From assembly GCF_000165835.1 (NCBI RefSeq), contig NC_014640.1:372001-436000 (forward strand): a DNA stretch of 64,000 nt, written 5' to 3'. A program made the position numbers and the translations under genes. The notes beneath the pieces are model-generated. The model had not been told where the DNA came from. It searched no databases and saw only the letters and a program-made list of their open reading frames with translations. Origin of the DNA: Achromobacter xylosoxidans A8 (GTDB lineage: Bacteria > Pseudomonadota > Gammaproteobacteria > Burkholderiales > Burkholderiaceae_B). Of the stretch, positions 31,322 through 41,168 are shown piece after piece (position 1 is the stretch's first letter; each line of letters opens with the position of its first letter).

Positions 31322-32176
31322 ATGTGTCGCTGGCTGGCTTATACCGGTAGTCCAATACAGATGGAGAGCGTGCTGTTCAAGGCCAAGCACTCTCTGATCG
31401 ACCAGAGCCTGCACTCGCGTCTGGGCGCCACCACTACCAATGGCGATGGCTTCGGCCTGGGCTGGTACAGCCGCCAGCGCGAAGGCCAACCGCTGGAGCC
31501 GCCATTCCGCTACCGCAGCGTCCATCCGGCCTGGAACGACCGCAATCTGCGAGAAGCGGCGCGCGCGATCCACGCGCCGCTGTTCGTGGCGCATATCCGC
31601 GCCGCCACCGACACGCCCGCCCAGGAAACCAACTGCCATCCGTTCCGTCACGGCCAATGGCTGTTCGTCCACAACGGCGTCATCCGCGACTATCCGCTGC
31701 TCCGGCGCGACCTGATGCTGATGATCGCGCCTGCGTACTTCGGCTCGCTGGAAGGGTCGACGGATTCCGAGGTGATGTTCCTGCTGGCGCTCAGCTTCGG
31801 CCTGGACGAAGATCCGCTGACGGCGCTGGCCCGCATGGTGGGCGCGGTGGAAGAGACCGGCAGGCGGCATGGCGTGGCGCAGCCCATCAACATGACGGTC
31901 TGCGCGCTGGACGGCCAGCGCCTGATCGCGGTGCGCTATTCCAGCGAGGCGGACTCGCGCACGCTGTTCCACAACACCTGCGTGCGCCATTTGCGCCAGC
32001 TGTATCCCGACAACCCGCAGATCGCGGCGCTGGACGATGACGCCTTCCTGCTGTTGTCGGAACCCTTGACCGAAATGCCCGGCGCCTGGGAGGAAGTGCC
32101 CGAATCCACCGCCATCATCGCGGGCGGCGGCACGGTGGCGCACTATCGGTTCGCGCCGGTGCCGCCGGGGGCGTGA
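31322..32176 (+). CDS. Class II glutamine amidotransferase (YafJ type)
   Basis: 284-aa stand-alone Ntn-type glutaminase/amidotransferase domain. Met1 is followed by Cys2, which would be the N-terminal nucleophile after Met removal. The NGDGFGLGWY, AHIRAAT and FVHNGVI segments are glutamine-binding motifs of the family. AGGAG lies 6 nt before the ATG. There is no synthase domain, so the acceptor substrate is unknown. A GCGGCTT/AAGCCGC hairpin in the gap after rep (31230-31248) separates it from that gene. Confidence 0.9.
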   Translation: MCRWLAYTGSPIQMESVLFKAKHSLIDQSLHSRLGATTTNGDGFGLGWYSRQREGQPLEPPFRYRSVHPAWNDRNLREAARAIHAPLFVAHIRAATDTPAQETNCHPFRHGQWLFVHNGVIRDYPLLRRDLMLMIAPAYFGSLEGSTDSEVMFLLALSFGLDEDPLTALARMVGAVEETGRRHGVAQPINMTVCALDGQRLIAVRYSSEADSRTLFHNTCVRHLRQLYPDNPQIAALDDDAFLLLSEPLTEMPGAWEEVPESTAIIAGGGTVAHYRFAPVPPGA

Positions 32177-32224
32177 CTACAGCCGGGCAGGCCGGAATAC
32201 CTGGAAAACGGGGTCATCAAGCAC

Positions 32225-32249
32225 GTATCTCCTATATAAGGGAGAATAC
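32225..32249. promoter_or_regulatory. Inverted repeat with central TATATA upstream of unknown gene
   Basis: GTATCTCC and GGGAGAATAC flank a TATATAA core, 64 bp before the start of the gene at 32313. This is a near-symmetric dyad (one or two mismatches) around a -10-like sequence, so a repressor site over the promoter is plausible. The regulator is unknown. Confidence 0.4.
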
Positions 32250-32312
32250 GGATCGCATGACTTTGCGACGTCCTGGGCCGCGAAAGCACCCTAATTCCAA
32301 TAAGGAAGTTGC

Positions 32313-32933
32313 ATGACCGATAGCAAAACCCCGCAAGCCTCTGTCGCGCTGGCGGTGTTTAACCACACGGGGAGCACCCCGGATTGTTTTGAACTGCACG
32401 AGCACGGCGTTGTCTGCCGGCAAGGCGACGTGCGCATCTACACCGCCTTCGCGGACATCCAGGACCTGTTCCTGTTCGCCTCCGGGCCGGACGACGGCCC
32501 TGGCCCGATCAATCATTTTGCCTACCGCACCGGTTCGGCGCAGCCTTGGACTCTGGTGCCCGCCGAGGTCGGCGAATTCAACAAGCTGATGGACGCATTC
32601 CGCGCGCGCTACGTGGCGCAGCGCCTGCCCGTGCTGGAAGAGAAGATCGCGGACGGCGCGCGAGTCGCGTTCCGCTACGTCCAGAGCGGCAATTTCCCGG
32701 ACCTGCAGACGCAGGAGCTGGCTTTGTCGGCCGAGGGCCTGCATATCGGCGGCGCTACATGGCCGTACGAATCGCTCAAGCGCATCGACCTGAACCAATG
32801 GACCGAGACGATCAGCCTGCAGGACGAAAACGGCGAGACCGTGTTTTCGTGCCTGGCCGCAGACGTGCTGAGTTCGGACCTGTTCGTGAACTTGGTCTAC
32901 GACCAATTGGGCCGGACGGCGGAATACGCCTGA
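32313..32933 (+). CDS. Uncharacterised 206-aa protein
   Basis: I do not recognise the family. It is soluble, with no signal peptide or membrane segment, and acidic. Alternating hydrophobic strands (for example LALSAEGLHIGGATWPYESLKRIDLNQWTETI) suggest a mostly beta fold, perhaps PH-like. The repeated pattern of a short strand, G-x-x-W/Y-P-Y-E and a strand is seen in the second half. AAGGAA 5 nt before the ATG and good codon usage support a real gene. It converges on dapD with a 25-bp gap holding a GC-rich hairpin. Confidence 0.75.
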   Translation: MTDSKTPQASVALAVFNHTGSTPDCFELHEHGVVCRQGDVRIYTAFADIQDLFLFASGPDDGPGPINHFAYRTGSAQPWTLVPAEVGEFNKLMDAFRARYVAQRLPVLEEKIADGARVAFRYVQSGNFPDLQTQELALSAEGLHIGGATWPYESLKRIDLNQWTETISLQDENGETVFSCLAADVLSSDLFVNLVYDQLGRTAEYA

Positions 32934-32958
32934 GCAGGGCCGCTTGCGCGGCGCCCGG

Positions 32959-33942
32959 TCAATGCCCCGTGTGCAGATCGGGGTTCAGGGTGCCCCAGGC
33001 GGCGGTGCGCACCAGGCACTCCACGGCGCCGGTCTGCGAGTTGCGGCGGAACAGCAGGCCTTGCTGGCCCGCCAGCGAAGTGGCCTTGACCACTGCGCCT
33101 TCGGGGGTCAGCACGCGCGTGCCGGCGGTGATGTAGCAGCCGGCCTCCACCACGCAGTCGTCGCCCAGCGAAATGCCTATGCCCGAGTTGGCGCCCAGCA
33201 GGCAGCGCTTGCCGATGGACACCACCTGCTTGCCGCCGCCTGACATGGTGCCCATGATGGACGCGCCGCCACCGATATCGCTGCCGTCATCGACGATGAC
33301 GCCCGCGCTGATGCGGCCTTCGACCATGGACGCGCCCAGCGTGCCGGCGTTGAAATTGCAGAAACCTTCATGCAGCACCGTGGTGCCCGGCGACAGATGC
33401 GCGCCCAGCCGCACGCGCGCGGTGTCGGCGATGCGCACGCCGGCGGGCATCACGTAATCGGTCATGCGGGGGATCTTGTCCACGCCGCGAATCTCCAGGA
33501 TCTGCCCCGATGCGCGCAAGTGCCAGCGCAGCGTGTCCACCTGGTCTACCGCGCAGGGCCCGGCCGAGGTCCAGGCGACGTTGGCCAGCACATTGAACAG
33601 GCCATCGAGATTGGCGTCGTGCGGACGGATCAGCCGGTGGCTGAGCAGGTGCAGGCGCAGGTAGGCGTCGTGCGCGTCGACCGGCGGTTCGTCGAGCGAC
33701 GCGATCGCGGTGCGTACCGCGACGATGTCCACCTTGCGGCGGGTGTCGCGGATCAGGGCGGTGGGCACGTGTTCGCCCAGCGCGGCGCGGGCTTCCTCGG
33801 GCGACAGGTGGCGGGTGCCGGTGGCCGGCGAGTTGTCGGCCAGCGAGGGGCGCGGATACCAGGTGTCCAGGATGGCGCCGTCGGCGGCCAGCGTGGCGAC
33901 GCCATAGGCGATGGCGCTGAGGGGCGTGGGGGAATCGGCCAT
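32959..33942 (-). CDS. dapD: Tetrahydrodipicolinate N-succinyltransferase, long (Pseudomonas/mycobacterial) type
   Basis: 327-aa enzyme of the succinylase branch of lysine/diaminopimelate synthesis, using succinyl-CoA. The C-terminal two thirds form a left-handed beta helix of hexapeptide repeats (from about 170). Motifs AYLRLHLLSHRLIRPH, KIPRMTDYVMPAGVRIADTARVRLGA, FNAGTLG and LLFRRNSQTGAVEC match the longer DapD class of Pseudomonas rather than the 270-aa E. coli class. It is encoded near an M20 carboxypeptidase gene on the same strand, but with a different gene between. Confidence 0.92.
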   Translation of the reverse strand: MADSPTPLSAIAYGVATLAADGAILDTWYPRPSLADNSPATGTRHLSPEEARAALGEHVPTALIRDTRRKVDIVAVRTAIASLDEPPVDAHDAYLRLHLLSHRLIRPHDANLDGLFNVLANVAWTSAGPCAVDQVDTLRWHLRASGQILEIRGVDKIPRMTDYVMPAGVRIADTARVRLGAHLSPGTTVLHEGFCNFNAGTLGASMVEGRISAGVIVDDGSDIGGGASIMGTMSGGGKQVVSIGKRCLLGANSGIGISLGDDCVVEAGCYITAGTRVLTPEGAVVKATSLAGQQGLLFRRNSQTGAVECLVRTAAWGTLNPDLHTGH

Positions 33943-34022
33943 GATGAGAGAGAAAATGCGCAGTCTGAGTGCGTCATTCTAAGACGAAAGGGACGGATGG
34001 CGGAGGCGCCGGGCCGCAGTTT

Positions 34023-35012
34023 TCAGAGGCTGCCGAAGGCCCAGCGCAAGCTCAAGGATCCCGTGTGCTCGCGGTTGCCGCCGCCATACTGGCCGCCGTA
34101 GGCCAGGCCGATGACGGCCGAGCGCGACACGGCGACTTCCAGGCCCAGGCCCGCCAGTGCCGCGGATCGGGCGATGGGCGCGCCGGCCACGGTCAGCACG
34201 CTGCCGCCGTCCAGGACCAGGGTCGTTTCCGGCTGCACGTCGCCGAAGGCCCGGCGCCAGCCCAGCGTCGCATGCAGCCGACCCATGGTGGGGCCGAGCG
34301 CGAAGCCGGTCTGGCCGCGCAGGCCCAGTGTGGTCGTGGTTTGCCGGATGCGTCCCGCGTCGGCCGAGAGCGCGGTGGAACCGCCCGACTCGCTGAAGCT
34401 GCGGGTGCGCACGTTGCGCACGGCCACGCCTGCGAATGGCTCAAGGGTGGCGCCTGGCGACAGCGCCAGCTCGTAGCCGAGTTCCGAGAAGACCTGTGCG
34501 GTGTAGGCGCTGAAGTCGGCGGTCAGTGTCTGGCGGGGAATCCCGGGCATCTCGAAATGCCGGCGGGTGTCGATGTCGTGCCAGGAGTAGGAAGCGGCCG
34601 CCAGCAGGTTCAGCTTGCCGGGGCCGGCGCTGAACGACTTCTTGCCGTAGGCCCCCGCGGTATAGCTGTAGACGTCCAGCCGGGCGTCGGCTGCGTCGAT
34701 GTTGACTCGGCTGCGGGTGGCGCCCAGCGCGCCGCCCAGCCGCCAGCCGGCGCCCGCTTCGAACTCGCCGCCGCCGTACACGCCGGTGGTGCGCTGCTTG
34801 ATGCGGGCCACATTGGCGCCGCCCTCCAGCATCTGCCAATTGTCGACGGCGACGAGCCAGCCCGGCTGGGCCGGCGCGGGACTGGCCGGCCGGTCGGCCA
34901 GCAAGTCGCGGGTCTGTCCGGCGTGCGCGTGCGCCGCGCCCGCCGCAAACACGGCATGCGCGGCGAACGCCCGCGCCAGCAACTGCCGGCGGACGGCTAT
35001 GGGAGGCGGCAA
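34023..35012 (-). CDS. Autotransporter beta-barrel protein lacking a passenger domain
   Basis: 329-aa outer-membrane protein. An Ala-rich possible signal sequence (about 1-31) leads within 20 residues into a full autotransporter beta domain: WLVAVDNWQMLEGGANVARIKQRTTGVYGGGEF is the usual barrel start, followed by alternating amphipathic strands ending LSLRWAF plus GSL. No passenger is present. The only available start is a TTG at 35012, 8 bp after the upstream M20 stop, without a clear ribosome binding site. It could be a translated orphan barrel or the remnant of a larger autotransporter gene. Confidence 0.65.
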   Translation of the reverse strand: MPPPIAVRRQLLARAFAAHAVFAAGAAHAHAGQTRDLLADRPASPAPAQPGWLVAVDNWQMLEGGANVARIKQRTTGVYGGGEFEAGAGWRLGGALGATRSRVNIDAADARLDVYSYTAGAYGKKSFSAGPGKLNLLAAASYSWHDIDTRRHFEMPGIPRQTLTADFSAYTAQVFSELGYELALSPGATLEPFAGVAVRNVRTRSFSESGGSTALSADAGRIRQTTTTLGLRGQTGFALGPTMGRLHATLGWRRAFGDVQPETTLVLDGGSVLTVAGAPIARSAALAGLGLEVAVSRSAVIGLAYGGQYGGGNREHTGSLSLRWAFGSL

Positions 35013-35019
35013 GGGCTGC

Positions 35020-36150
35020 TTACGCCAGTTCTTTCAGCAGCAGTTCCCAGAATTTCATGCGCTGTTCCAGCGTCGAAATCAGGATGTGCTCGTTCAAAGT
35101 GTGCGCGCCGTCGCCATCGGCGCCCAGGCCGTCCAGCGTGGGGATGCCCATGGCGGACGTGAAGTTGGCGTCGCTGCCGCCGCCCGTCATGGGCGCGTCT
35201 TCCAGCAGGAAGCCGGCGCGTTCGGCGTAGCCCTGCACCAGCGCCAGCAGGTCGGCGGCGGCTTCGGTCTTCACCATGGGCGGGCGGTTCAGTTCCACGT
35301 CGATGTCCAGTTCGACGTCCGGACCCACGGCGCACAGCTCGCGCATGCGGCGCAGCACGTCTTCGGCGGCGCCCATGTCGGGCACGCGGAAGTCGACCAC
35401 GCAGCGGCACAGCGCCGGCACGGTGTTGGTCACGGTGCCGCCGGCGATGGTGCCGACGCTGACGGTGATGCCGCGGTCATAGTCGGTCATGGCTTCCAGC
35501 GCCAGCACCTGGTGGGCCATTTCGCGGATGGCGCTGCGGCCCTTCTCATGCTGCATGCCGGCGTGGGCTGGGCGGCCCTTGACGTTCAGGTTCAGCATGC
35601 CGGTGCCCTTGCGGGCCGTGACGCACTTGCCGCCATTGGGGCGAGCCGGTTCGCAGACCAGCGCGTACTTGGCGTTGGCGGCGAAGCGTTCGATGTGCGT
35701 GCGCGAGGCGTGGCTGCCGGTTTCTTCGTCGGGCACCACCAGGAAGTCCACCGGTAGCTGGGTCGCGCCGGGGCGCGCCAGGCCGGACAGGGCTGACAGC
35801 GCCAGGTAGATGCCGGCCTTCATGTCATAGCCGCCCGGGCCGTAGAGACGGTCGCCTTCGATGCGTACGGGGTTTTCGAGCAGCGTGCCTACCGGATGCA
35901 CCGTGTCCATGTGCGCCAGGATCAGGATGCCGGGGCGCGTGTCGCCGGGGGCGCGGTTGGTCGCGTACAGCAGCGGACCCGTGGTCGGGCCCAGCGACGA
36001 CAGCTCGACCGTCAGGCCGGCGGCGGCGGCGTAGTCGGCGATGATGCGCGCCATGGCGGCAATGCCTTCGGGAAAGTTGGAAGGCGATTCGCATTGCAGC
36101 CAGCTCTTGATGCCGGCGACGATCTGTTCAGTGCTCTGGGTGTTGGACAT
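35020..36150 (-). CDS. M20-family metallopeptidase (glutamate carboxypeptidase/ArgE/DapE type)
   Basis: 376-aa two-zinc hydrolase that releases an acyl or terminal amino acid residue. The metal ligand motifs are LAHMDTVHP (His, catalytic Asp), GPGGYDMKAG (bridging Asp), PDEETGS (catalytic Glu and Glu ligand) and the late GGGSDANFT region with a C-terminal DGDGAHTLNE His. The lid/dimerisation domain (about 180-295) holds RPAHAG. CPG2-like carboxypeptidase is the best guess. It lies downstream of the peptide ABC transporter genes on the same strand, so it probably processes the imported compound. Confidence 0.9.
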   Translation of the reverse strand: MSNTQSTEQIVAGIKSWLQCESPSNFPEGIAAMARIIADYAAAAGLTVELSSLGPTTGPLLYATNRAPGDTRPGILILAHMDTVHPVGTLLENPVRIEGDRLYGPGGYDMKAGIYLALSALSGLARPGATQLPVDFLVVPDEETGSHASRTHIERFAANAKYALVCEPARPNGGKCVTARKGTGMLNLNVKGRPAHAGMQHEKGRSAIREMAHQVLALEAMTDYDRGITVSVGTIAGGTVTNTVPALCRCVVDFRVPDMGAAEDVLRRMRELCAVGPDVELDIDVELNRPPMVKTEAAADLLALVQGYAERAGFLLEDAPMTGGGSDANFTSAMGIPTLDGLGADGDGAHTLNEHILISTLEQRMKFWELLLKELA

Positions 36151-36189
36151 GGCGGTAACGGATATCTGCAGCGAAGAAAATGGGAGCGT

Positions 36190-37094
36190 TCAGGCGACCT
36201 GCTGGCCGGCCAGGCGGGCCAGCTCGGCGTCGTCGGGCATCTTGCCGTCGAACCAGAGGCTGGCGCACACGGCGGACATGGCGCGGCCGTCATGGCCGAT
36301 GCCGGGCACGACTTGCAGCGTCCAGCCGAACGGCACGCCGCGGCGCTCCGCTTCCTTGCGGCCGAACTCGAAGTAGTTCTGGGCGCGCGCAAAACGGTGC
36401 GGACCCTGGCGCATGGCGGCGGGCTCGGACGGCAGGTTGGGATCGTCGGTGGCGATGTCCTGGTCGCCTGCCAGGATGGTCATCGGGTAGGCCAGCAGCT
36501 TCACCAGGTGCTCTTCCGTCAAGCCGACGCCGTCCATGCCTTCGGGGAAGGGATGGTCGAAGGTCGGCAGCGTGTACCAGCCCGGGTTGCCCGCGGCCAC
36601 GGCCTTGAAGGGCGCGTGCGACTGGCTGCTCATCAGGCGGTGCACGAACTGGCCGCCCGCGGAATGGCCGAACAGGTAGATATTCTGGCCGTCGGTGATT
36701 TCACCGGCGATCAGGTCCTTGATGACGTTGCCCACCAGCGCGTAGGTCCAGCCGTCGATATGGCGCGGATTGCCGCCGGCCGAGAACACTCGGCCGTTGT
36801 TGTAGCTTTCCACGCCGGGCCAGATCTCGTTGGAGAAGGTCAGCGCCACGATCAGCAGCTTGTGCTTGTCGGCGGCTTCCACCCAGAAATCGCGGTACTC
36901 GTCGCCATTGCGCAGCACGCCGTGCTGCACGATGACCACCGGGCGGTCCGGCGTGTAGCCGTAGGGGCGGTAGGTCTGCAGCTTGAAGGGACGGTCGGAA
37001 TTGCGGTCCTCGTCCACATACAGGATGGCGTTGCGGCCGGCATGGCCGAGCTCGATGGCGATGCGGTCGACGTTGGACATCTCGGAGGGTTTCA

Positions 37095-37095
<1 letters not shown>
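36190..37095 (-). CDS. Alpha/beta hydrolase (esterase/PHB-depolymerase-like)
   Basis: 301-aa serine hydrolase. Nucleophile elbow GHSAGG (about residue 145), oxyanion region VVIVQHGVLRNGDEY, acid in ILAGDQDIATDD and likely catalytic His in PGIGHDGRAM. No signal peptide, so cytosolic. The start overlaps the stop of the ATP-binding gene upstream (TGATG at 37095), which places it in the transporter operon. A second in-frame ATG at 37080 is possible. The substrate is unknown; an ester or amide delivered by the transporter is likely. Confidence 0.85.
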
Positions 37096-38101
<1,006 letters not shown>

Positions 38102-38105
<4 letters not shown>

Positions 38106-39085
38106 ACCGGCTGGGCCTCGCGGGTAATCGGCACGTAGCAGCGGTAGTTGCGCGCGCCTTCGGTGGTGACGGTGGGGGCTTGCTCGGTGCAGCGCGTGAC
38201 CGCGCTGGTACAGCGCGGGCGGAACGGACAGCCCGAGGGACGGCCGGCCAGGCTGGGCGCCATGCCGTTGATCTGGTGCAGGCGCGCGCCGGGCTGAGTG
38301 GCGCCGGGCATGGAGTCCAGCAAGCCCTTGGTGTAGGGGTGGCGGGGCGCGTCCAGCACCTGCTCGACCGGACCGCTTTCGACGATGCGGCCGGCGTACA
38401 TCACGGCCACGCGGTCGGCCAGTTCGGCCACCACGCCCAGGTCGTGGGTGATCCAGATCAGCGCCGTGTTGTGCTCGCGGCAGATCTCCTGCATGCGATA
38501 GAGGATCTGCCCCTGGATGGTGACGTCCAGCGCCGTGGTCGGCTCGTCGCAGATGATCAGGTCGGGCTTGTTCAGCATGGCGATCGCGATCGCCACGCGC
38601 TGGCGCATGCCGCCCGAAAATTCGTGCGGGTAGCTCTTCAGGCGCTTCTCGGGCGAAGGAATGCCGACCATGGCCAGCGCCTCGCGGCAGCGCTCTTCGG
38701 CTTCGGCGCGCGGCACGTCTTCGTGGGTCAGGATGGCTTCCATCATCTGCTCGCCGATGCGCAGCACCGGATTGAGCGTCATCAGGGGATCCTGGAAGAT
38801 CATGGCGATGCGGTTGCCGCGCAGCTGGCGCATCTGCTCTTCGCTCAGCTTGCGCAGGTCCGTGCCCTTGAACTTCACTTCGCCGTCCACGACTTCCCCG
38901 GGCGGGTCGATCAGGCCCAACAGCGAGAAGCCGGTGACGGATTTGCCGGAACCCGATTCGCCGACCAGGCCGACGATCTCGCCGCGGCGCACGGTCAGGT
39001 CGACGCCGTCGACCGCCAGCCAGGCGCCGGCTTCGGTATGGAATGCGGTGCGCAGGCCGCGCACTTCAAGAATGTTTTCGCTCAT
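38102..39085 (-). CDS. Peptide-type ABC transporter ATP-binding protein (DppD/OppD class)
   Basis: 327-aa ATPase. Walker [10 protein letters not shown], signature FSGGMRQR, Walker B LIICDEP, H-loop WITHDL and the C-terminal cysteine cluster ([17 protein letters not shown]). ATG 39085 gives the family N-terminus [11 protein letters not shown]. The longer frame to 39175 would translate the hairpin repeat upstream and is rejected. The ribosome binding site is weak, so translation may depend on read-through from the permease gene across the repeat. Confidence 0.93.
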
Positions 39086-39120
39086 TTCAGTTGCCCATTG
39101 CGCCAACCGCGGCGCATGTA

Positions 39121-39205
39121 ATGGAGATAGCTCCATCGGGATGCCGCGGAGCCGGCTTTGCCGGTCCGCAGGCATGCCCCCTTGAGGGGGAAGCGCGCAG
39201 CGCTT
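39121..39205. repeat. Triple-hairpin repeat element inside the transporter operon
   Basis: Four stems in a row between the permease (ends 39218) and the ATPase (starts 39085): ATGGAG/CTCCAT (39121-39136), a 15-bp stem with two bulges (39141-39156 with 39160-39175), CCCCC-TTGA-GGGGG (39177-39190) and AAGCGC-GCA-GCGCTT (39191-39205). The compactness and lack of coding suggest a REP-like dispersed element. The GAGGGGGAAG core also appears at the hairpin 59753-59791. Confidence 0.65.
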
Positions 39206-39217
39206 CGGGGGTGGGCC

Positions 39218-40135
39218 TCATCTCTTCGGGTCCAGGCTTTCGCGCAGGCGGTCGCCCACGATATTAATAGAGAGGATCAGCACCAACAGTGCGATGCCCG
39301 GGAACAGGCTGATCCAGTAGTCGCCCGACAGCAGGTACTGGAAGCCGTTGGAAATCAGCAGGCCCAGCGAGGGTTCGGTAATGGGCACGCCCACACCCAG
39401 GAACGACAGCGTGGCTTCCAGGGCGATTGCGGTCGCGATCTGGATGGTGGCGAACACCATGACGGGGCCCAGGCAGTTGGGCAGCAGATGGAACAGCATG
39501 ATGCGCCAGGCCGGGTAGCCCAGGTTGGCGGCGGCTTCGACGTATTCCTTGCGGCGTTCCTGCAGGGCGCGGCTGCGCATGATGCGCGCATAGTGTCCCC
39601 ACTGCACCAGCACCAAAGCCAGGATCACCTTGTCGACCCCGCGCCCCAGCACCACCAGCAGCACCAGCGCTACCAGGATGGTCGGAAAGCCCAGGATGAA
39701 GTCGACGATGCGCATCAGCACCGTGTCGACCACACCGCCGACATAGGCGGCCACCAGGCCGATGGCGCCGCCCACGGCGGTGGCCAGCACCACGGCGGAC
39801 AAGCCCACCATCAGGCTGATGCGCAGGCCATACAGGATGGCGCTGAGCATGTCGCGGCCCTGGTCGTCGGTGCCCAGCCAGGCGATGCTGCCGTCCATCA
39901 GCGCCTGGCGCGGCGCCAGGCGGCCGTCCATCAGCGAAAGGTTGGCGAGGTCGTAAGGGTTCTGCGGCGCGAAGTAGGGCGCGAAGACCACCAGCACGAT
40001 CAGGATGGCCAGTGCGATCACGGAGCCGCGCAGCGTCGGGCGCGCGTGCAGTTTCTTCAGGATGGAGGCGCGCTGCGGCGTCTCAGCCAGGGGCTGGACG
40101 GTGCGGGTGCGGCCGGAATTGGGAGTTTGAGCCAT
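39218..40135 (-). CDS. Peptide-type ABC transporter permease (DppC class)
   Basis: 305-aa inner-membrane permease. A cytoplasmic N-terminus of about 40 residues and one membrane helix precede a periplasmic loop. The binding-protein-dependent permease domain with five helices (about 95-300) follows and contains the EAA-like loop EAAANLGYPAWRIMLFHLLPN. It lies 6 bp downstream of the other permease gene and is followed by a repeat element before the ATPase genes. Confidence 0.94.
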   Translation of the reverse strand: MAQTPNSGRTRTVQPLAETPQRASILKKLHARPTLRGSVIALAILIVLVVFAPYFAPQNPYDLANLSLMDGRLAPRQALMDGSIAWLGTDDQGRDMLSAILYGLRISLMVGLSAVVLATAVGGAIGLVAAYVGGVVDTVLMRIVDFILGFPTILVALVLLVVLGRGVDKVILALVLVQWGHYARIMRSRALQERRKEYVEAAANLGYPAWRIMLFHLLPNCLGPVMVFATIQIATAIALEATLSFLGVGVPITEPSLGLLISNGFQYLLSGDYWISLFPGIALLVLILSINIVGDRLRESLDPKR

Positions 40136-40141
40136 GGCGGA

Positions 40142-41119
40142 TTATTGAGCGGGAGTCACGAGCTGCACGCGCGGGTCGAGCGTGGCGTACAGGATGTCCA
40201 CAACCAGGTTGATGATCACGAAGATCAGGGTGACCAGCATCACGTAGGCCACCACCACCGGGCGGTCCAGCTGGTAGACGCTGTCGATCAGCAGCTTGCC
40301 CATGCCGGGCCAGGCGAACACGGTTTCGGTGATGGTGGAGTAGGCGATGAGGGTGCCGAATTCCATGCCGATCACGGTGACCACGGGGATCAGGATGTTG
40401 CGCAGGATGTGGCGGCGCACGATGCGGCCGGGCTTGACGCCCTTGGCGCGCGCGAACTTCACATAGTCCTGGCTGCGGGCTTCGACCACGCCGGAGGCGG
40501 TCAGGCGCAGCACCAGGGCGATGTTGGCCAGCGCCAGGTTGATGGCCGGCATGATCAGGTGCGACCAGCCGTCGGCCGTGAGGATCGACAGGGGCACGCC
40601 CAACACCGTGACCGTATCGCCGCGGCCGGTGGCGGGCAGCCAGCCCAGCCATACCGCGAACAGCAGGATCAGCATCATGCCTTGCCAGAAGTTCGGCAGC
40701 GAAAAGCCCAGCACCGAGGACGCCATGATGCCGCGGCCCAGCGGCTGGTCGCGGTACAGGCCCGCGATCAGCCCCAGCGGAATGCCGAACACACAGGTCA
40801 GCATGATGGCCACGACCACCAGTTCGAACGTGGCGGGGATGCGCTGCACGATCAGTTCGATGGCTGGGATGCCGTGCACGAAAGAGGTGCCCAGATCGCC
40901 GTGCAGCGCGCGCCACAGGAATCCTGTGTATTGCTGCCATACCGGCAGGTCCAGGCCCAGGCGGGCGATCATCGCCTCGCGCGCGGCCTGGCTGGCTTCG
41001 GGGCTGACCAGCAGTTCGATCGGATCGCCCACGGCATAGACCGCGAAGAAGACCACGACCGATACGGCCAGCAGCACGAACAGACTCTGTATCAGTCTGC
41101 GTAGGATGAACAAGGCCAC
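40142..41119 (-). CDS. Peptide-type ABC transporter permease (DppB class)
   Basis: 325-aa inner-membrane permease. The N-terminal helix LIQSLFVLLAVSVVVFF is characteristic of DppB/OppB. The EAA loop is YVKFARAKGVKPGRIVRRHILRN. Six membrane helices are expected. The GTG start has AAGGAA 7 nt upstream. It follows the receptor gene by about 50 bp and precedes its partner permease by 6 bp. Confidence 0.94.
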   Translation of the reverse strand: MALFILRRLIQSLFVLLAVSVVVFFAVYAVGDPIELLVSPEASQAAREAMIARLGLDLPVWQQYTGFLWRALHGDLGTSFVHGIPAIELIVQRIPATFELVVVAIMLTCVFGIPLGLIAGLYRDQPLGRGIMASSVLGFSLPNFWQGMMLILLFAVWLGWLPATGRGDTVTVLGVPLSILTADGWSHLIMPAINLALANIALVLRLTASGVVEARSQDYVKFARAKGVKPGRIVRRHILRNILIPVVTVIGMEFGTLIAYSTITETVFAWPGMGKLLIDSVYQLDRPVVVAYVMLVTLIFVIINLVVDILYATLDPRVQLVTPAQ

Positions 41120-41168
41120 GAGATGATTTCCTTGGTGGGCTCAGGGGTTGCGGGCGCCGCGTAGGGGC

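Noticed and set aside
29066..32143. Minus-strand open frame of about 1025 codons opposite rep and the amidotransferase
   Set aside because: Antisense artefact of high-GC codon bias; no domain, no start signal, and it spans two well-supported plus-strand genes.
39086..39175. N-terminal extension of the DppD-class ATPase through the hairpin repeat
   Set aside because: The added 30 residues translate the inverted repeats; the conserved N-terminus starts at the ATG whose first base is 39085.
39158..41104. Plus-strand open frame of about 648 codons, His/Gln/Asp rich
   Set aside because: Antisense to the two permease genes; composition is a reverse image of membrane-protein codons.
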